A DNA stretch of 64,000 bases from Catonia carolina (lineage: Eukaryota > Arthropoda > Insecta > Hemiptera > Achilidae), in contig JAQMRL010000001.1 of NCBI GenBank assembly GCA_035578175.1, forward strand, positions 370,133,720-370,197,719. The letters run 5' to 3'. Shown here piece by piece: positions 1 through 11,095 of this stretch (its first letter is position 1; each line of letters begins with the position of its first letter). Both the position numbers and the translations under genes were made by a program. The notes beneath the pieces are model-generated. The model searched no databases. It saw only the letters and a program-made list of their open reading frames with translations, and was not told the DNA's origin.

Positions 1-204
1 TATTTATTGCCCGTGTAAGAAGAGTGGATATAATTAAATTTGTTGATTACTTTTCCTAGTTTTACTCCGCTATTTATTTTTTCTATCTATTACTTTAACG
101 CCGGTGTATTTAAATTTCTTTACCTGAGATTTGATGTACCTTATGTGAAATCACGAAATATGGAATTCCAATAATTGGAAAAATTTCAAAATAATCTACT
201 ACAG

Positions 205-530
205 GAAAACGCTGGTGGGTAAAGCACGGACGAAGGTTATTTTTAAATTCAATTACACCCTAGTTTTACTGTATGGTTCAGAATTTTGGGCCCTGACTGC
301 TTAGCATTTTTTGAGAATAGATATGAGATGAGATGGTTAAGACGTTTAGCGGGGTATCGTTTGCTAGACCATAAATGAAATTAAGAAAGTGGGCATTAAC
401 GTTTTGTACCGGTTGTGACAGCAACTATTCAAAAATACAGGCAAAAGTATAGTCGTTTTTACGGATATCAGATGATCAAACTACCAAAAAAATGTTTACT
501 TACAAGCCAACAGGATGTGATATTATTGGA
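205..530 (+). pseudogene. LINE reverse transcriptase C-terminal fragment
   Basis: The plus strand encodes decayed C-terminal sequence of a non-LTR reverse transcriptase. From 257 the frame reads TLVLLYGSEFWALTA, the typical LLYGSE.W motif that follows the RT thumb. A second frame then gives MRWLRRLAGYRLLDHK and later IQKYRQKYSRFYGY. Stops and frame changes show it is dead. The clade is not resolved. No endonuclease or catalytic RT motif is present, so this is only the 3' part of an old insertion. Confidence 0.6.
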
Positions 531-659
531 CGATTTCGAATAATCCTAACTTCTTCATCAAATACCAGATTATTAAGTTTGAAGCTGAAACACGCCAGGA
601 GGCATAATAAATATTGTTTATTATAATGACTTAAATGCACTCTTTCGAAGATTGTTTTA

Positions 660-1250
660 GAAAATATAGTATTAGATTAAGTGTCTCACTATAACTACCT
701 GGGCTTCGATGTGAGCTTTGATAGAGACTTGGATGTCAAAAATAAAATAAATAAATTAAAAGCTATTTGTGGTACTGTTAACAGGACACTGGGTAACAGA
801 GCTGGAACAGAGACAGTAGTGATGTTCTACAAGGTAATGGTAGCCCCAGTTCTTCTTTATGGAAGTGAGTCATGGGTTACCACGAAACACCGAGAAAGTA
901 GGATCCAAGCAGCTGAAATGAGGTTTTTGGAAGGATGACAGGCTGCTCGAGGCTGGATCTAATACATAACGAGAACATTAAATCTGAGTTGGGTGTATTT
1001 AGCTTGAATGAAAAAGTGGAGGAGTACCGGAATCAATGGAGGCAATATTTGAAACGGATGCCAGAATAGAAAATACCTTTGAAAGTGACGGAATATATTC
1101 CAGTTGGAAGAAGGGAGGTGGTAAAACCTCGAAGAAGACGGCAGTAGTCGAGATATACGGGTTGGAATGTCTCGTGTTTATGTAGAAGTACAATTTGGTT
1201 AGTGAGTTCGGAACAGGCTTAAGCCTAACCCTTGATAGTAAGAAAAAGAA
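660..1250 (+). pseudogene. 5'-truncated LINE, RT C-terminal part
   Basis: The frame at 675-938 reads VSHYNYLGFDVSF and later LLYGSESWVTTKH and RIQAAEMRFL. It matches residue for residue the pattern of the better preserved element at 17115-18608 (NFKYLGCDITY, LAYGSEAWVLSKK, KIQAAEMRFL). A TAA stands where that copy has the Gln before VS, and a frameshift near 935 moves the C-terminus (ELGVFSLNEKVEEYRNQW, then a PRRRR-type basic tail) into another frame. It is therefore an older copy of the same LINE family. The A-rich stretch near 1240-1250 probably marks its 3' end. Confidence 0.72.
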
Positions 1251-2217
1251 GACGATAATGACTTTAACCTAATTGTCAGAATTAGTGTTCTTTGGGAAAC
1301 TACAAAAATACTACTTTTTGCTTAAAACCGGGTTTAATTATTTTAATTAAACTTTGCTCAGCTACGATAATTTTTAAGCTCTTTATGACGTCACGTGATA
1401 TCCCTGAGACAATTTTTAATATTCGGGGTGATATAAAGATGAAAATCCTATCTGGACCTGACTGGAAATCATCCCAGGGACCTATGACATAGAAGCTTCT
1501 ACGCCAATGGGCTAGTCATAAAATGTGTACCTTTGCTTTCGATCGAAAATTCGGGTTTTTTTTCAAATATTACTATCATTAAGTACATTTTTGAGCAAAT
1601 GTGACGGTAATGATCATTAAAATCAATTATACTGTTTGTTATTTATCAATTAATCTGACTGTTTATAAGTAAGAAATAAAAAACCATACATGTAGGCTAA
1701 TTTGACCAAGTTGATACTGTCAGAGATTCTAGACAACAATACAACTGCTCCCGGCATTAACTGACAACGCAATCGGTTGTAAAATCATGGCATGTTATGG
1801 AATATGACCGTGTATCTACACAACATGAGAACGCAACGTAGTTACACGGTGTTACCTTCGGCATTCAGTGCGTTAAATTAGATTATTTTTCTCTAAAAAT
1901 TACTGAAAAATGTATGATATGATTTATTATTTTATTTTTAACTACGCATGTGATAATAATCTGATAAATTTCAGCATGTGTACCATGTACTAGAAGTATT
2001 TGCGCATATTTACTTCGTTGAGGAGTAAGATAACTTAACTGACATAGTAAATATATATTATTTATTTTCTAGCTCTTAGGAGATTCATACTAAGATTTGA
2101 CTGCTCAGAATAACAGTTGTAAAGAAAATCGATTAAAAATATTTTTATCATTTACAAAAATGTATCCATTTTGCATATCTTCATTCGTCTATATTTTGTA
2201 CATAAACAAATCAATTT
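1251..2217. other. AT-rich stretch without a recognised gene
   Basis: Short open frames occur but have no recognisable protein features. The 1730-1870 part is somewhat less AT-rich, but no terminal repeats or splice-bounded exon could be supported. Confidence 0.4.
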
Positions 2218-2612
2218 CCCGTACGAGCAGGTGGAGTGTTAAATTTATTGCACTCGATCTGTTTGTTTTAGGGCTACAAAAAATAGTTCTGTTTCTTATC
2301 ACATAGTCAGCCAATTATATGACTGAACTATTTAAGAACTGAAGAGTAGAGATGTAAAAGATACTAGTCGGAGTTATCTCCTTTGAGAATAATGAATTAC
2401 ACTATACAACCAGACCCTGTGGTGAATAAGGTGAAGGTATCATTTGCAGGGTGGAAAGTGGATGCTTTTCGGAGAGCCTGGCATGTTTGTAAGCAAACTC
2501 TTTCAACTCAGTGAGGAAGGCAATAGTAAACCACCTCACTCCTCGTTTTTACTTAGTAAAACCTCGAGAGGTTCAAACCAGCCTTTCGGCTGTTGGTCTA
2601 AACAACAAACAA
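2218..2612 (+). repeat. SINE-like repeat family A, copy 1
   Basis: A roughly 390-bp repeat that starts near CAGGTGGAGTGTT and ends CTAAACAACAA, with a CAA-rich tail. The same sequence recurs at 12585, 26873, 35501, 41824 and 42528. The internal blocks (CAGACCCTGTGGTGAAT, AAACCACCTCACTCCTCG, TTTCGGCTG) are well kept. The CAA tail, and the flanking duplication seen on copy 2, point to a retroposon. A weak B-box-like block (GGTTCAAACC) lies near the tail end. It does not code for protein. Confidence 0.72.
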
Positions 2613-2691
2613 AACAAGAAGAAATGAGAAGTACTCTGCTTAGGCTGAAGAATTACGACATAAATGCAATACATTAAACTGAAGAAAATTG

Positions 2692-2842
2692 TTTTTAATT
2701 AAGCTATTTTACATGATTATTTAATATATTTTTTGTTTTACACGATAAAAGAATTAATTAAATAAAAATTTAAATAATTCTTTTTAATTGAGCTATTCCA
2801 TGATTATTTCATACTTTTTTGTTTTAAACGATAAAAGAATTA
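2692..2842. repeat. Two AT-rich tandem units of about 63 bp
   Basis: The blocks at 2692-2754 and 2780-2842 are near copies: both carry TTTTTAATT(A/G)AGCTATT, then CATGATTATTT and ACGATAAAAGAATTA. They are separated by 25 bp of AT-rich sequence. This looks like a local tandem duplication with point changes. Confidence 0.65.
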
Positions 2843-3761
2843 CTTTATTATAAACTAATTTTTATATATATTTTATATTCTACTAATGTTTATTATAAAT
2901 ACTAATGATGCTGTAATAATACCATTTTAATTACTACCACTTTGTTATATTTAAATAATTAACCTTCCATTTAATTTAATTCCATTTTATGAACTATAGA
3001 TAATTCGTTGTTGAGTAAATTCCATTATTTGCGTTTGTTGTCAGTGTATGACAATATATGAATAATTTATTAAGTAAAGAGTTTGGGTCCAGGTTGATAT
3101 ATTCGTCCGTCGGCAAAGTGATCACATGACGAACGGTCAAAATATTTTATGCATGAAGTGTTTGTTACATTTTGTAAACTAAAATTCTAGGAAACTCTAC
3201 AGAACTAAAATTTCCACAGCATTTCCAAACTTTTTTCATTTGAAACACATTCACATTAAATAAATAAGTTAACTGCGTTTTGACAACTACTAAACATAGT
3301 TTTTCTTTTCTTAAATAACTTTAAAGTTGAATTCAAGAACGTAAAGAGTAACAAACTTTTTCTATTTTTAGCATTTCTTTACTAAAAAACAATTTTATTC
3401 TGAAACTGAAACAATTTGGCAAAACTCGAAAAAGGTAAGAAGTTGCTACTTTAGTAGGGCTATAATATTTGAATAATATGATTGTAATAATAAAATTTAT
3501 TTTCTCCATAATGCAATTGTAGATGCTAAACTGCAAAGCAAAAGGCCATGAGTTTGTTTCCGATCTAAGTTTTAAAAAAGTTTTACGTCGTCTTTAAAAT
3601 GTAGAGTTCATGCGATACTAAATAATATAAAAGAAAATTTGGGACTTACTATAGAAATAAAGGGTGGTGTTTTTAACGGGTTTCCAAAAAAGGAGGAAGG
3701 TTCCCAATTCTTGACGTAAGTATTGATTTATGTGTAACAAAACGTCTAGAACTGACATGAT
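2843..3761. other. AT-rich stretch without a recognised gene
   Basis: Low-complexity AT-rich DNA. I see no conserved protein motif, no tRNA-like box and no terminal repeats. Confidence 0.4.
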
Positions 3762-4541
3762 ATTTTTTGTTATCAGTCTCTCGACTGGTTTGATGCAGTT
3801 CTCCAACCTGTTCTATCTTGCGCAAGTCATTTCATATCTTCATACCTGTAACACCCTACATCATTTAGTGATTTGCTTTATAAACTCTAACCTTTGCCTT
3901 CCCCTACAATTCAATCCCTCAATATTACCCTCCATTAGCCTATTCATAGACCAATACCTCGATGTCTTAAGATATGACCCACTAGCCTATCCCTTCTTCT
4001 GATAAGATGCTTCCATATACTTCTTTTTTCATCCACTCGCCTAAGAACCTCTAAATTACTTAACTTGTCCACTCACCTAATCTTTAGCATTTTCCTATAA
4101 CACCACATTTCAAAAGCTTCTACTCTCTTCCTTTCTACAGCCCGTAACACCCACGTTTCACTCCAGTATGACGCTACACTCCAAACATGGTGTTTTAAGA
4201 AATTTTTTATACTCAGTAAATCAATGTTTGTAGTCAGTAAGCTATTTTTAATTTCAAAGGCGTTTCTAGCTAGAACAATAATTCTACTTTTGATGTCACT
4301 TGTGCTTCTACAATCCTGTGTTATTTTACTCCCTAGATAGCAGAATTCCCTAACTTCCTGTCTGTTTTCGTTGCCTACTTTTAAATTTCCCATCTTTTCT
4401 AAACCACTCTTACTGCTGCACAACAATGTCGTTTTGTTCTTATTAATTTTCATGAAGTAATCCTTTCTCATGATCTCGTCCATTCCATTTAAGATATCCT
4501 CTAGATCTTTTTTTGTCTCGGCTAATACTACTATATAATCG
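3762..4541 (-). pseudogene. LINE RT C-terminal half, 5'-truncated
   Basis: On the minus strand the frame starts just inside the catalytic motif: FADYIVVLAETKKDLEDIL, where the second Asp of the usual FADD is Tyr. It continues through REFCYLGSKITQ, HHVWSVASYWSETWVL and KRVEAFEMWCYRKMLKIR, all standard blocks of LINE RT connection domains. After 4073 the homologous sequence goes on out of frame (KSIWKHLIRRR-like, then LVGHILRH-like blocks) to a 3' end near 3762. It lacks the endonuclease and most of the RT, has a damaged active site and has frameshifts. Its motif spellings differ from the 17115 element, so it is another family. Confidence 0.75.
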
Positions 4542-4689
4542 GCGAATTATATCAAACGATAATTATATCAGTGTGATTCAAAATAGGATAACTGGCAATA
4601 TTCACTTTTTGGTTAAACAAATAGGCCACGGATGCAGCCTTGTTTTCAACCCCTGATGGAAAAAGAAGGGTGTTATAACTTTAACGTGT

Positions 4690-4985
4690 GTATCTGTACG
4701 TGGAATCGTAGGGGGCACGCCCCAGACCACATAGAGCGTGGCCATAAAACTGCGGTTTAGCTACCCTATACTCGCCTGCTTTCGAGGTGAACGGGCGCAG
4801 ACCGTAGTACTTCCATATGTGATAGATCCACGTACGTCGCACTTTAGCGACGAAACGAGTTCGACGGCGACTCGTCCAACGTTTACACGAGTACTAAGGG
4901 GAGTGGGACGCCCGGCGGCTCACGTCCGCACCCACTTGATTGGGTTTGGCTTCTTAGGGGTTGTGGTTTCGTCTGCTAGATAGTT
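4690..4985. other. GC-rich island of unknown nature
   Basis: About 300 bp far richer in G+C than the surrounding DNA, with many CpG (CGCCCGGCGGC, CGACGGCGACTCG). An 81-codon open frame crosses it on the plus strand, but it has no recognisable domain and starts at an alternative codon. The sequence just upstream (AACGTGTGTATCTGTACG) and repeats near 5070 and 5340 (GTAGCTCCCAAA, GATGAACCGATTTTGATT) suggest it sits inside, or next to, a repeat related to the 5040-5770 block. A promoter, CpG island or internal part of a transposon are all possible. Confidence 0.35.
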
Positions 4986-5039
4986 TTCTGCGGCTACTAA
5001 ACTGATTAAAATCCTTTGGATTGGGTGTAGTCAGCCAAG

Positions 5040-5770
5040 GATCGAAAGATAAATACGCATCTGGAATTGTAGCTCCCAAACGGATGAACCGATTTTGATT
5101 TAGTTCTTTTTTTGTTCTAAAAGTGACTTGTCGAGAGCGTTCTTAGCTTCAAAGAACAAAAACATAACCTCATTGAATGCTGCTAAACTAAGCTTTGTAC
5201 AAAGAAATGTTTGAAATAAAAGTTGTAGATTTTTAAAGGTTCTACAACGTTGATAATATAGCCTACACTTTTTCTGTAAAAACGCTCATTAAGGTCGCCA
5301 TCTTAAAACAAAAACACTAATTTGTATCTGTCTGTAGCATCGTAGCTCCCAAATGGATGAACCGATTTTGATTTAGTTTGTTTTTGTTTTTTTTGTTTTT
5401 TTTTGTTTGAAAGGTGCCTTAATCGAGAGAGTTCTTAGCTATGATTCATCGAAATCGGTCAACCGGAAGTAATAATTCGTACGTTTTTTTCACTTTCTGC
5501 GATTTTCTCATAAACTATTTTTTTGAATCGCCTCATTTACTACATTTTTATGCTTTACAAGATAGTGTATGCGCCATGTATGCTAAAATTCTCGGAGTAC
5601 CTGTACTCTTATTGAAAAATGTTTTTTATGATTCTGGCCTTAATATGCAGTTTAGGGCAAAAATGTTTTGTAGAACATTAACAAACCTACAATGTTTATG
5701 CAAAACATTTTGTTTTGAACAACGCTCAGTTTAGCGGCAATTAGTAATTTCACGTTTTTTTCATTAAAAT
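5040..5770 (+). repeat. Repeat block related to the 0.9-kb family C
   Basis: A short block (GTAGCTCCCAAA then GATGAACCGATTTTGATT) occurs twice, near 5070 and 5345. From about 5440 the sequence matches the interior of family C (compare 31195-31510 and 58740-59050): ATCGAAATCGGTCAACCGGA, CGCCTCATTTACTACATTTT, CGCTCAGTTTAGCGG. A 97-codon open frame overlaps it but has no domain and is not conserved in frame in the other copies. I read it as a repeat, not a gene. Confidence 0.6.
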
Positions 5771-8554
5771 CTGTAAAATAATGTCTTCTAGTGTAAGTTT
5801 AAAAAGTATGAAAAAAAATTAAATTTAAAACACCTCCAAAAAACCTTTTATACTCGTAAGTAAAAAAAGTAATACGAATTGGCCCTTTAGGAATGACGTC
5901 ATCACGTTGGGGTACTGTTAAGTAATAACTAACAACTACGTTCTATTCTGTTACTTAGCGGTCCTCCGACGCGACGATATTAATCCTAAAGGCCACTTCA
6001 TAAATTATTTTTTTTAATCTTAGCCCTTATCAGACGGATAGCTAATATATTTCGTTAGATGAAGAGTGTGTAAGTACTCAACAGTTTGTGTAATAGTGAA
6101 AGTCAATGTTCGCGAACACCGGTAAACATTATAGTTAAATTGTAGCTGAATGTATGAGGAAGAAAGTAAGCTATTTAGAAACACAATCAGATCAGTGGGA
6201 AATTTTCTATTCATTTGTGAATTATGGTTTACCATTAAATTCCGGTTCTTTTTGAAGAAAACCGTGTAAAGGCCGTATCTCATTTAAAAATAGAGTTATA
6301 ACTGTGTTTGAAAGCTTGAATAGTAAAGGTAGGTAGGTATATTGTTCAATCTTGTTTTTATAGCAAAACCGGTTTAATTGAATATGACCTGTAAAAGAGA
6401 ATAAACGCTCCGAATTTCGTAGAATGGCCTTTTCTCAGACATTCTTCACAATGAAACTAAAGCGTTCTAATATTTATCTTTTATAATTTTTTCTACATGC
6501 TCGTGTTTACAAATTCCGTGCTTTCATAATAATATATAAAACGTGTCATATAAGTAACTGTAGGAATGGGTCAATGACATCAGCTCAAAGAGAGAAATTT
6601 TTCCCCCTTCATTTTACTACAGAATCCATATTCACTTGACTCTTACATACGCTTGAATTGCCGTATAGTGTGATAAGCGAAGGCGTTTGATATATCAATT
6701 TTTTCGCTAGATATTTTTCTATAATACCTGACTATAATAAAAATAAAAATAAAAAATATTTATGGCCAAATTTTGACAAAAACGCGTGACTTTGCATAAA
6801 TTACAAAACATTCTTTGTAAATTCGCTGTAACTGGCGTAAAAAAACGGAGTTTCGTGTTTGTTTTTTTAAACATCAACAAGTTTTCTTAGTCTCATGAAA
6901 ATTTCAAATTTTTTTGATAAAAGATGGATAAAAAACCCAGTCTATCGGCGCTATTTCGGAATTAGTGTTCGAAGAGTAAATATTCTAAAACCTATCAGTC
7001 GCACAAGCGTTAAAGAAGTTTTTGTTGTCGAGGGTTTTGTATTATGTATTGATCAAATTAAAGATTGGTGTCAAAACAGCTGTGTTTATTAACAGCTCAG
7101 CTGCAAGTAAAAAATTTCAAAAGTTTATGAAATTTTAAATATTTTTGGTTATGTATTTAGTTATTTTGGTAAAATTTATAGCGTAATCTCTGAAAATGGT
7201 CACGTTATTCGATTCCGTTGTGTATGGTATATTGTATTTTATTGTTTTAACAATACTCTTTGTATTCGCACAATTTTAAAAATGTATTTGTTTAATTATT
7301 GTCTTCAAATTTGAGATGTAAGAATTACAACTACGTCCTACGTTTTCAAAATGTTCAGTACAATAATATGGTGGATAATATAACAATAATACTTATTTAA
7401 AATAATGACGTAAGTAAAAATATTTTAATAATATATAAATGAATCCTGTAAACTTAAGTCTTATTTATATAGTATGTATTTTTATGGTAAGAAAACTGAG
7501 GTAAATGAATAACGTTGAAACCATTCACGGTTTTAGATTAAAGAGTATAAAACGCATCAGTTACTTTCATCACGAGAAACTTATTAGGAAAATTTTATTA
7601 TGTTTTAGTCTTCTTTTCTAAAGAAGCCATTAGATGCAGCATTGCATTAAGTGACGCTTCTACTGTGTATCTAACAATATCACGAAACATTATTTCACAG
7701 CTACACGTTTTCATTCAATTTCATCTCTTTTTCTTTTTTATTTTGTTACATTTTACTTAAAAATGTTAATTTAAAAATCATTTATTTCTTAGGTTAAAAA
7801 TATAAACTGTTATTTTCATTCCTGTTTAAAATACAAAATCGTTAAAAAATAAGTTAATTTTTTCAAGTATAAATGAAAATACTTCATTTAAAAATTGGTG
7901 TTTTTCGAAAATATAGCGTACTAAATTATCCACGTAAGTTCAATGTATCAATAACTTCATCAATGTTTGTGATCGTCGGTAGGAGAATGGGTTATTATCT
8001 TCACTAAGAAAAATTTTCAGGAGAGCAAAAACCTGAAATTAGGTCAAAAAATGACTTTTTTGTTTTTTGTTTAAAATATTACTTATTCTTTTCTGTGTAT
8101 AAAAATAACCCTATTTATTTTATTTTGAATTTCAAACCTGATTAATTCCGTAAAATTACAGTATGTCTAATAGGAAAAACGGACCTTAGTTTCATCAATA
8201 TTATTTCCTATTGGTGAAGTTAAGGTTTCTTTTCTGTTGGATACGTTAAAGAAAAACTAAAAGTTCTGGGTCAAAATATCAAAAGTAAAAAAAGGACTGG
8301 AGAATATCCTTTCAAGAAAATAGTAAAGATTAGTGCCTCCACGCATAACAAGAAAATCAATAAAATCCTCAGAATGTAAATTTTTAGTTTCGGCCTATTT
8401 CCAGTATAATTACCTTTTTTATTTTTTATTTAGATTAATTTCCTTAGTATGATTTTACTTACAACTTGACAAAAGAAAAAATATTTAGTAATGTTTTATC
8501 TTTGTTGTACGTTAAAATTACAATAATTTTTTTCAATTTTTTGTCCGTCCATGA
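5771..8554. other. Long AT-rich stretch without a recognised gene
   Basis: About 2.8 kb of AT-rich DNA. Small open frames (for example 6020-6283 minus and 6895-7092 plus) have compositions typical of random AT-rich sequence. No exon with good splice sites and conserved residues was found. Confidence 0.4.
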
Positions 8555-8684
8555 ATTTTTACTTTCTCTTGTTTATATGAATATACAGGAAGGAAAATAT
8601 TGTTTTCATATCGATTTTTCGAAATCGAGTTTTCACCGGATCTACACGTTTTCAGACCCCCTGAACCCAAAAAGAGACGACACA
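8555..8684 (+). repeat. Family C repeat, 5' fragment
   Basis: Begins TTTTTACTTTCTCTTG, runs through TATGAATATACAGGAAGGAA and the GTTTTCACCGGATCTACACG block, and stops after GAACCCAAAAAG. This is the first 130 bp of the family seen full length at 30958, 58494 and 61674. Confidence 0.75.
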
Positions 8685-9097
8685 TAAATTTATGTTTACC
8701 AAAGGTAATTATTCATGAACGGTAACAAAACGTGGGTGATTTGTCCATATATTAAAAAAATATTTACTTCGTGTAAACTATGGGTTCAAGGTAGTTTTAA
8801 ATAAAATTCTATCCGGCCACTCGATTTCTTAATTTTCAGTAGATTTCCGGCTGATTCGATAAAATCGGTAATGTATTATTTTACGAGTCTCAGACATTCC
8901 AATTTATCAAGTGCCCGTGGATATTTATCAGTTATATAAAAATTGTTAAAAATAAAAATAATATGATGTAAGGTTACCAGAATATTTCAGAGCAATTCAC
9001 TAATTCTAAAGGTCACCAAGCCTCTTGATTGGCAATTGGCAACTAAAATATATTCGTTTCCTAAATGTTATGTTACGAAAACAAATTATAGCTTAAC

Positions 9098-9326
9098 GAA
9101 CTAGAGGTTGCAGATGAAGGCGGAGCATGGTAATCTTGAACACAGCACAGAGCCAATTGACTTTCGTTAATCGTATTCTGCGTTGTCACGTTGTGGTCCC
9201 GCTGTGGATGACAGACTAACAAAACGTCAGATGGACTTTGGTGGAACAGAGTGTGACGTAGCGAAGCGACACCTCACAACCAACCTTGGATGTTATTGTC
9301 TAGATCTCATCTGCAGCCTTTAGTTC
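9098..9326. mobile_element. Small inverted-repeat element (MITE candidate)
   Basis: A 229-bp segment bounded by 20-bp inverted repeats with two mismatches: GAACTAGAGGTTGCAGATGA at 9098-9117, and at 9307-9326 the complement of GAACTAAAGGCTGCAGATGA. The interior is clearly richer in G+C than its flanks. It contains no open frame. I could not define a target duplication, so the superfamily is unknown. Confidence 0.5.
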
Positions 9327-10137
9327 ATCAGGGTATAATTTTTAAACAAAAATATACTGTTGAAGCCGCTTTGGAGGACCGTTGCCCGTATAAGAGGAAT
9401 CAGTAAAGTAAAGAGTTCTTACAAAAAAAAGATGCAAGTCTTAAATTGGTTATACAATAATCGTATTTACTTAAGTTTTAAATTATGTACCGAATTTTTA
9501 CTGTTATGCGTAAGTAATTAATTAAACTTTTAATCATCTGCCTAGAGAATGCGATAACAAGAGTTATGGAACTTGATTTAGTGATTTAAATTCTCCTTAC
9601 TCTCTTTGTCCATTGGTATGTGTTGACAATAAGACAAAGTATATAAAAGGAATCTCTCTGTACTTAACTCAGTATTAAATTTTCAATTCAGTGTTAATTA
9701 AACCACTTTATTGTATGATTTATTACGCTAGATGAAGTCAATTCATTATCTCTGTCAGATAAAACCACAACACACAGTTGTTTCTGTAAATTTAATATAC
9801 TCCATATTATACTGTATATTATAAAACTTATAATGTCATATTATAATATTTATTTATATTTATGTTAAATATAGATTATACATATTTATTATGAATACAT
9901 TAACTGTATATTTTTTATTTAGGTATGATTTACAAACAATTTTTTTTTTTAATTTTTATTATGTTCTTGCGCTCTATTAACATTAAATAGGATGAAAGTA
10001 TTGCGATGGCGCAACTCCAATTTAAAAATAAATTTTCAGTGTGGGTCAGGTTAATTCTCAATTTCTTCTATACTAATAACATTTCAAAATTATTGTGTTA
10101 AAATTAAAATTAAAATCTAGTGACGTCAGTTGACGTC
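9327..10137. other. AT-rich stretch without a recognised gene
   Basis: No conserved protein motif, RNA gene or terminal repeat was recognised here. Confidence 0.4.
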
Positions 10138-10375
10138 AATTTTTACTTTCTCTTGCCTATATGAATATGTAGGGAGGAAAGTATAGTTTTCATGTAGACT
10201 ATATTTTTCGAAATTGAGTTTTCACCGGATATACAAGTTTTCAGAACCTCTGAACCCAAATAAACATGTTTTTAGCGATTGGTATGTATGTGTGCGTGCG
10301 CGCGCGAACAAAATATCTCAAGAACGAAACATCGTACGAAGTTTAAACTTTAAACTAAGTTAGGTACTACTGTAT
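10138..10375 (+). repeat. Family C repeat, 5' fragment
   Basis: Starts TTTTTACTTTCTCTTGCC and keeps the GAAATTGAGTTTTCACCGGA, TGTTTTTAGCGATTGG and ATCTCAAGAACGAAACATCG blocks in family order. It ends near 10375, just before the hairpin at 10408. A GTGTGCGTGCGCGCGC purine-pyrimidine run replaces the (GT)n run of the other copies. Confidence 0.78.
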
Positions 10376-10407
10376 ATAAGTACTATATATAAGTGGTCAG
10401 CGTACGG

Positions 10408-10444
10408 TATAACTACTCCGTATCTGGGATACGGAGTAGTTATA
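10408..10444. repeat. Perfect 16-bp stem hairpin
   Basis: Arm TATAACTACTCCGTAT at 10408-10423, loop CTGGG, and an exact complementary arm at 10429-10444. It sits between the end of a family C fragment and the piggyBac remnant. It may be the tip of a MITE or a foldback junction. A run of T suitable for a terminator is not adjacent. Confidence 0.8.
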
Positions 10445-10467
10445 TTTCATTATATTTAGCTAGTAAT

Positions 10468-10745
10468 GTTCATTCTCCTTGGTATGGCTCCAGCCAAGAT
10501 AAATACCCTGTGCTGGTCCCTCCACACCAAAATTTAAAACCATACCTTATCGGTTTACCTCGAATAAATTGTTTTGCTCCGTGAAGTACAAAGTATGGAA
10601 CCATACTTTCATCCACTGACTGATTTTCTGAGTGTGAGGTGAAAGATTGACATCGCTCGTTTATTTGTTTTATAAGGGGGCGCACTTTGGAAAATCTGTC
10701 CGCTTTAGCTAACTTGTCATTATCACACACATATAGGTTGGATAT
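10468..10745 (-). pseudogene. piggyBac-type transposase fragment
   Basis: The minus-strand frame reads NLYVCDNDKLAKADRFSKV, then SVDESMVPYF, GAKQFIRGKPIRYGFKFWC and GYLSWLEPYQG. This is the signature stretch of piggyBac/PGBD transposases: the RPL.. block, DE(S)MVP with the first catalytic Asp, and KPIRYG.K.W. Only about 90 of the usual 500-600 residues remain. The frame is open within the fragment. At its 5' side it runs straight into a jockey LINE fragment, so it is a rearranged remnant. The TTAA-bounded MITE at 11096 lies 350 bp away. Confidence 0.85.
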
Positions 10746-10754
10746 AATAAAGAA

Positions 10755-10935
10755 GCAATTTACTGGTTAGAGAAAGACACGATTTTCTGTCTAGCGACGA
10801 ATAAAATTGGCATAATTTATTGCCCAACTTTTATGTTTCGTCCAGAAGTGTTTTTTCCGTGTAAGTCGTCTGTCTAAGTGAATAATTAGGTACCTAACGT
10901 TTTCCGTTGGCGGTATGATGTTATCTTTCAGCGTT
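10755..10935 (-). pseudogene. jockey-like LINE RT fragment
   Basis: The minus strand reads IPPTENVRYLIIHLDRRLT and then FWTKHKSWAINYANF. This matches the jockey-clade block (KYLG.HLDRRLTW...) also seen at 35087-35272 and 55931-56155. It is about 55 residues long, ends in a stop, and abuts the piggyBac fragment. Confidence 0.7.
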
Positions 10936-11095
10936 ACTGTTAGACATTTGTCTTTTTGAGCGTAAAAGTAACATGAAAAGATTTTATTTCGTTCATTTTA
11001 ACTCTTTTTTTCTCACTCCAGTTTTTAACGTCATAAAGATGTCTTTGGCGTTAATTAATAACAAATAACCCAAAAAATAATTATTCAAACGTTAA

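Noticed and set aside
5441..5734. 97-codon frame
   Set aside because: It falls inside the non-coding family C repeat, and the frame is not kept in the other copies.
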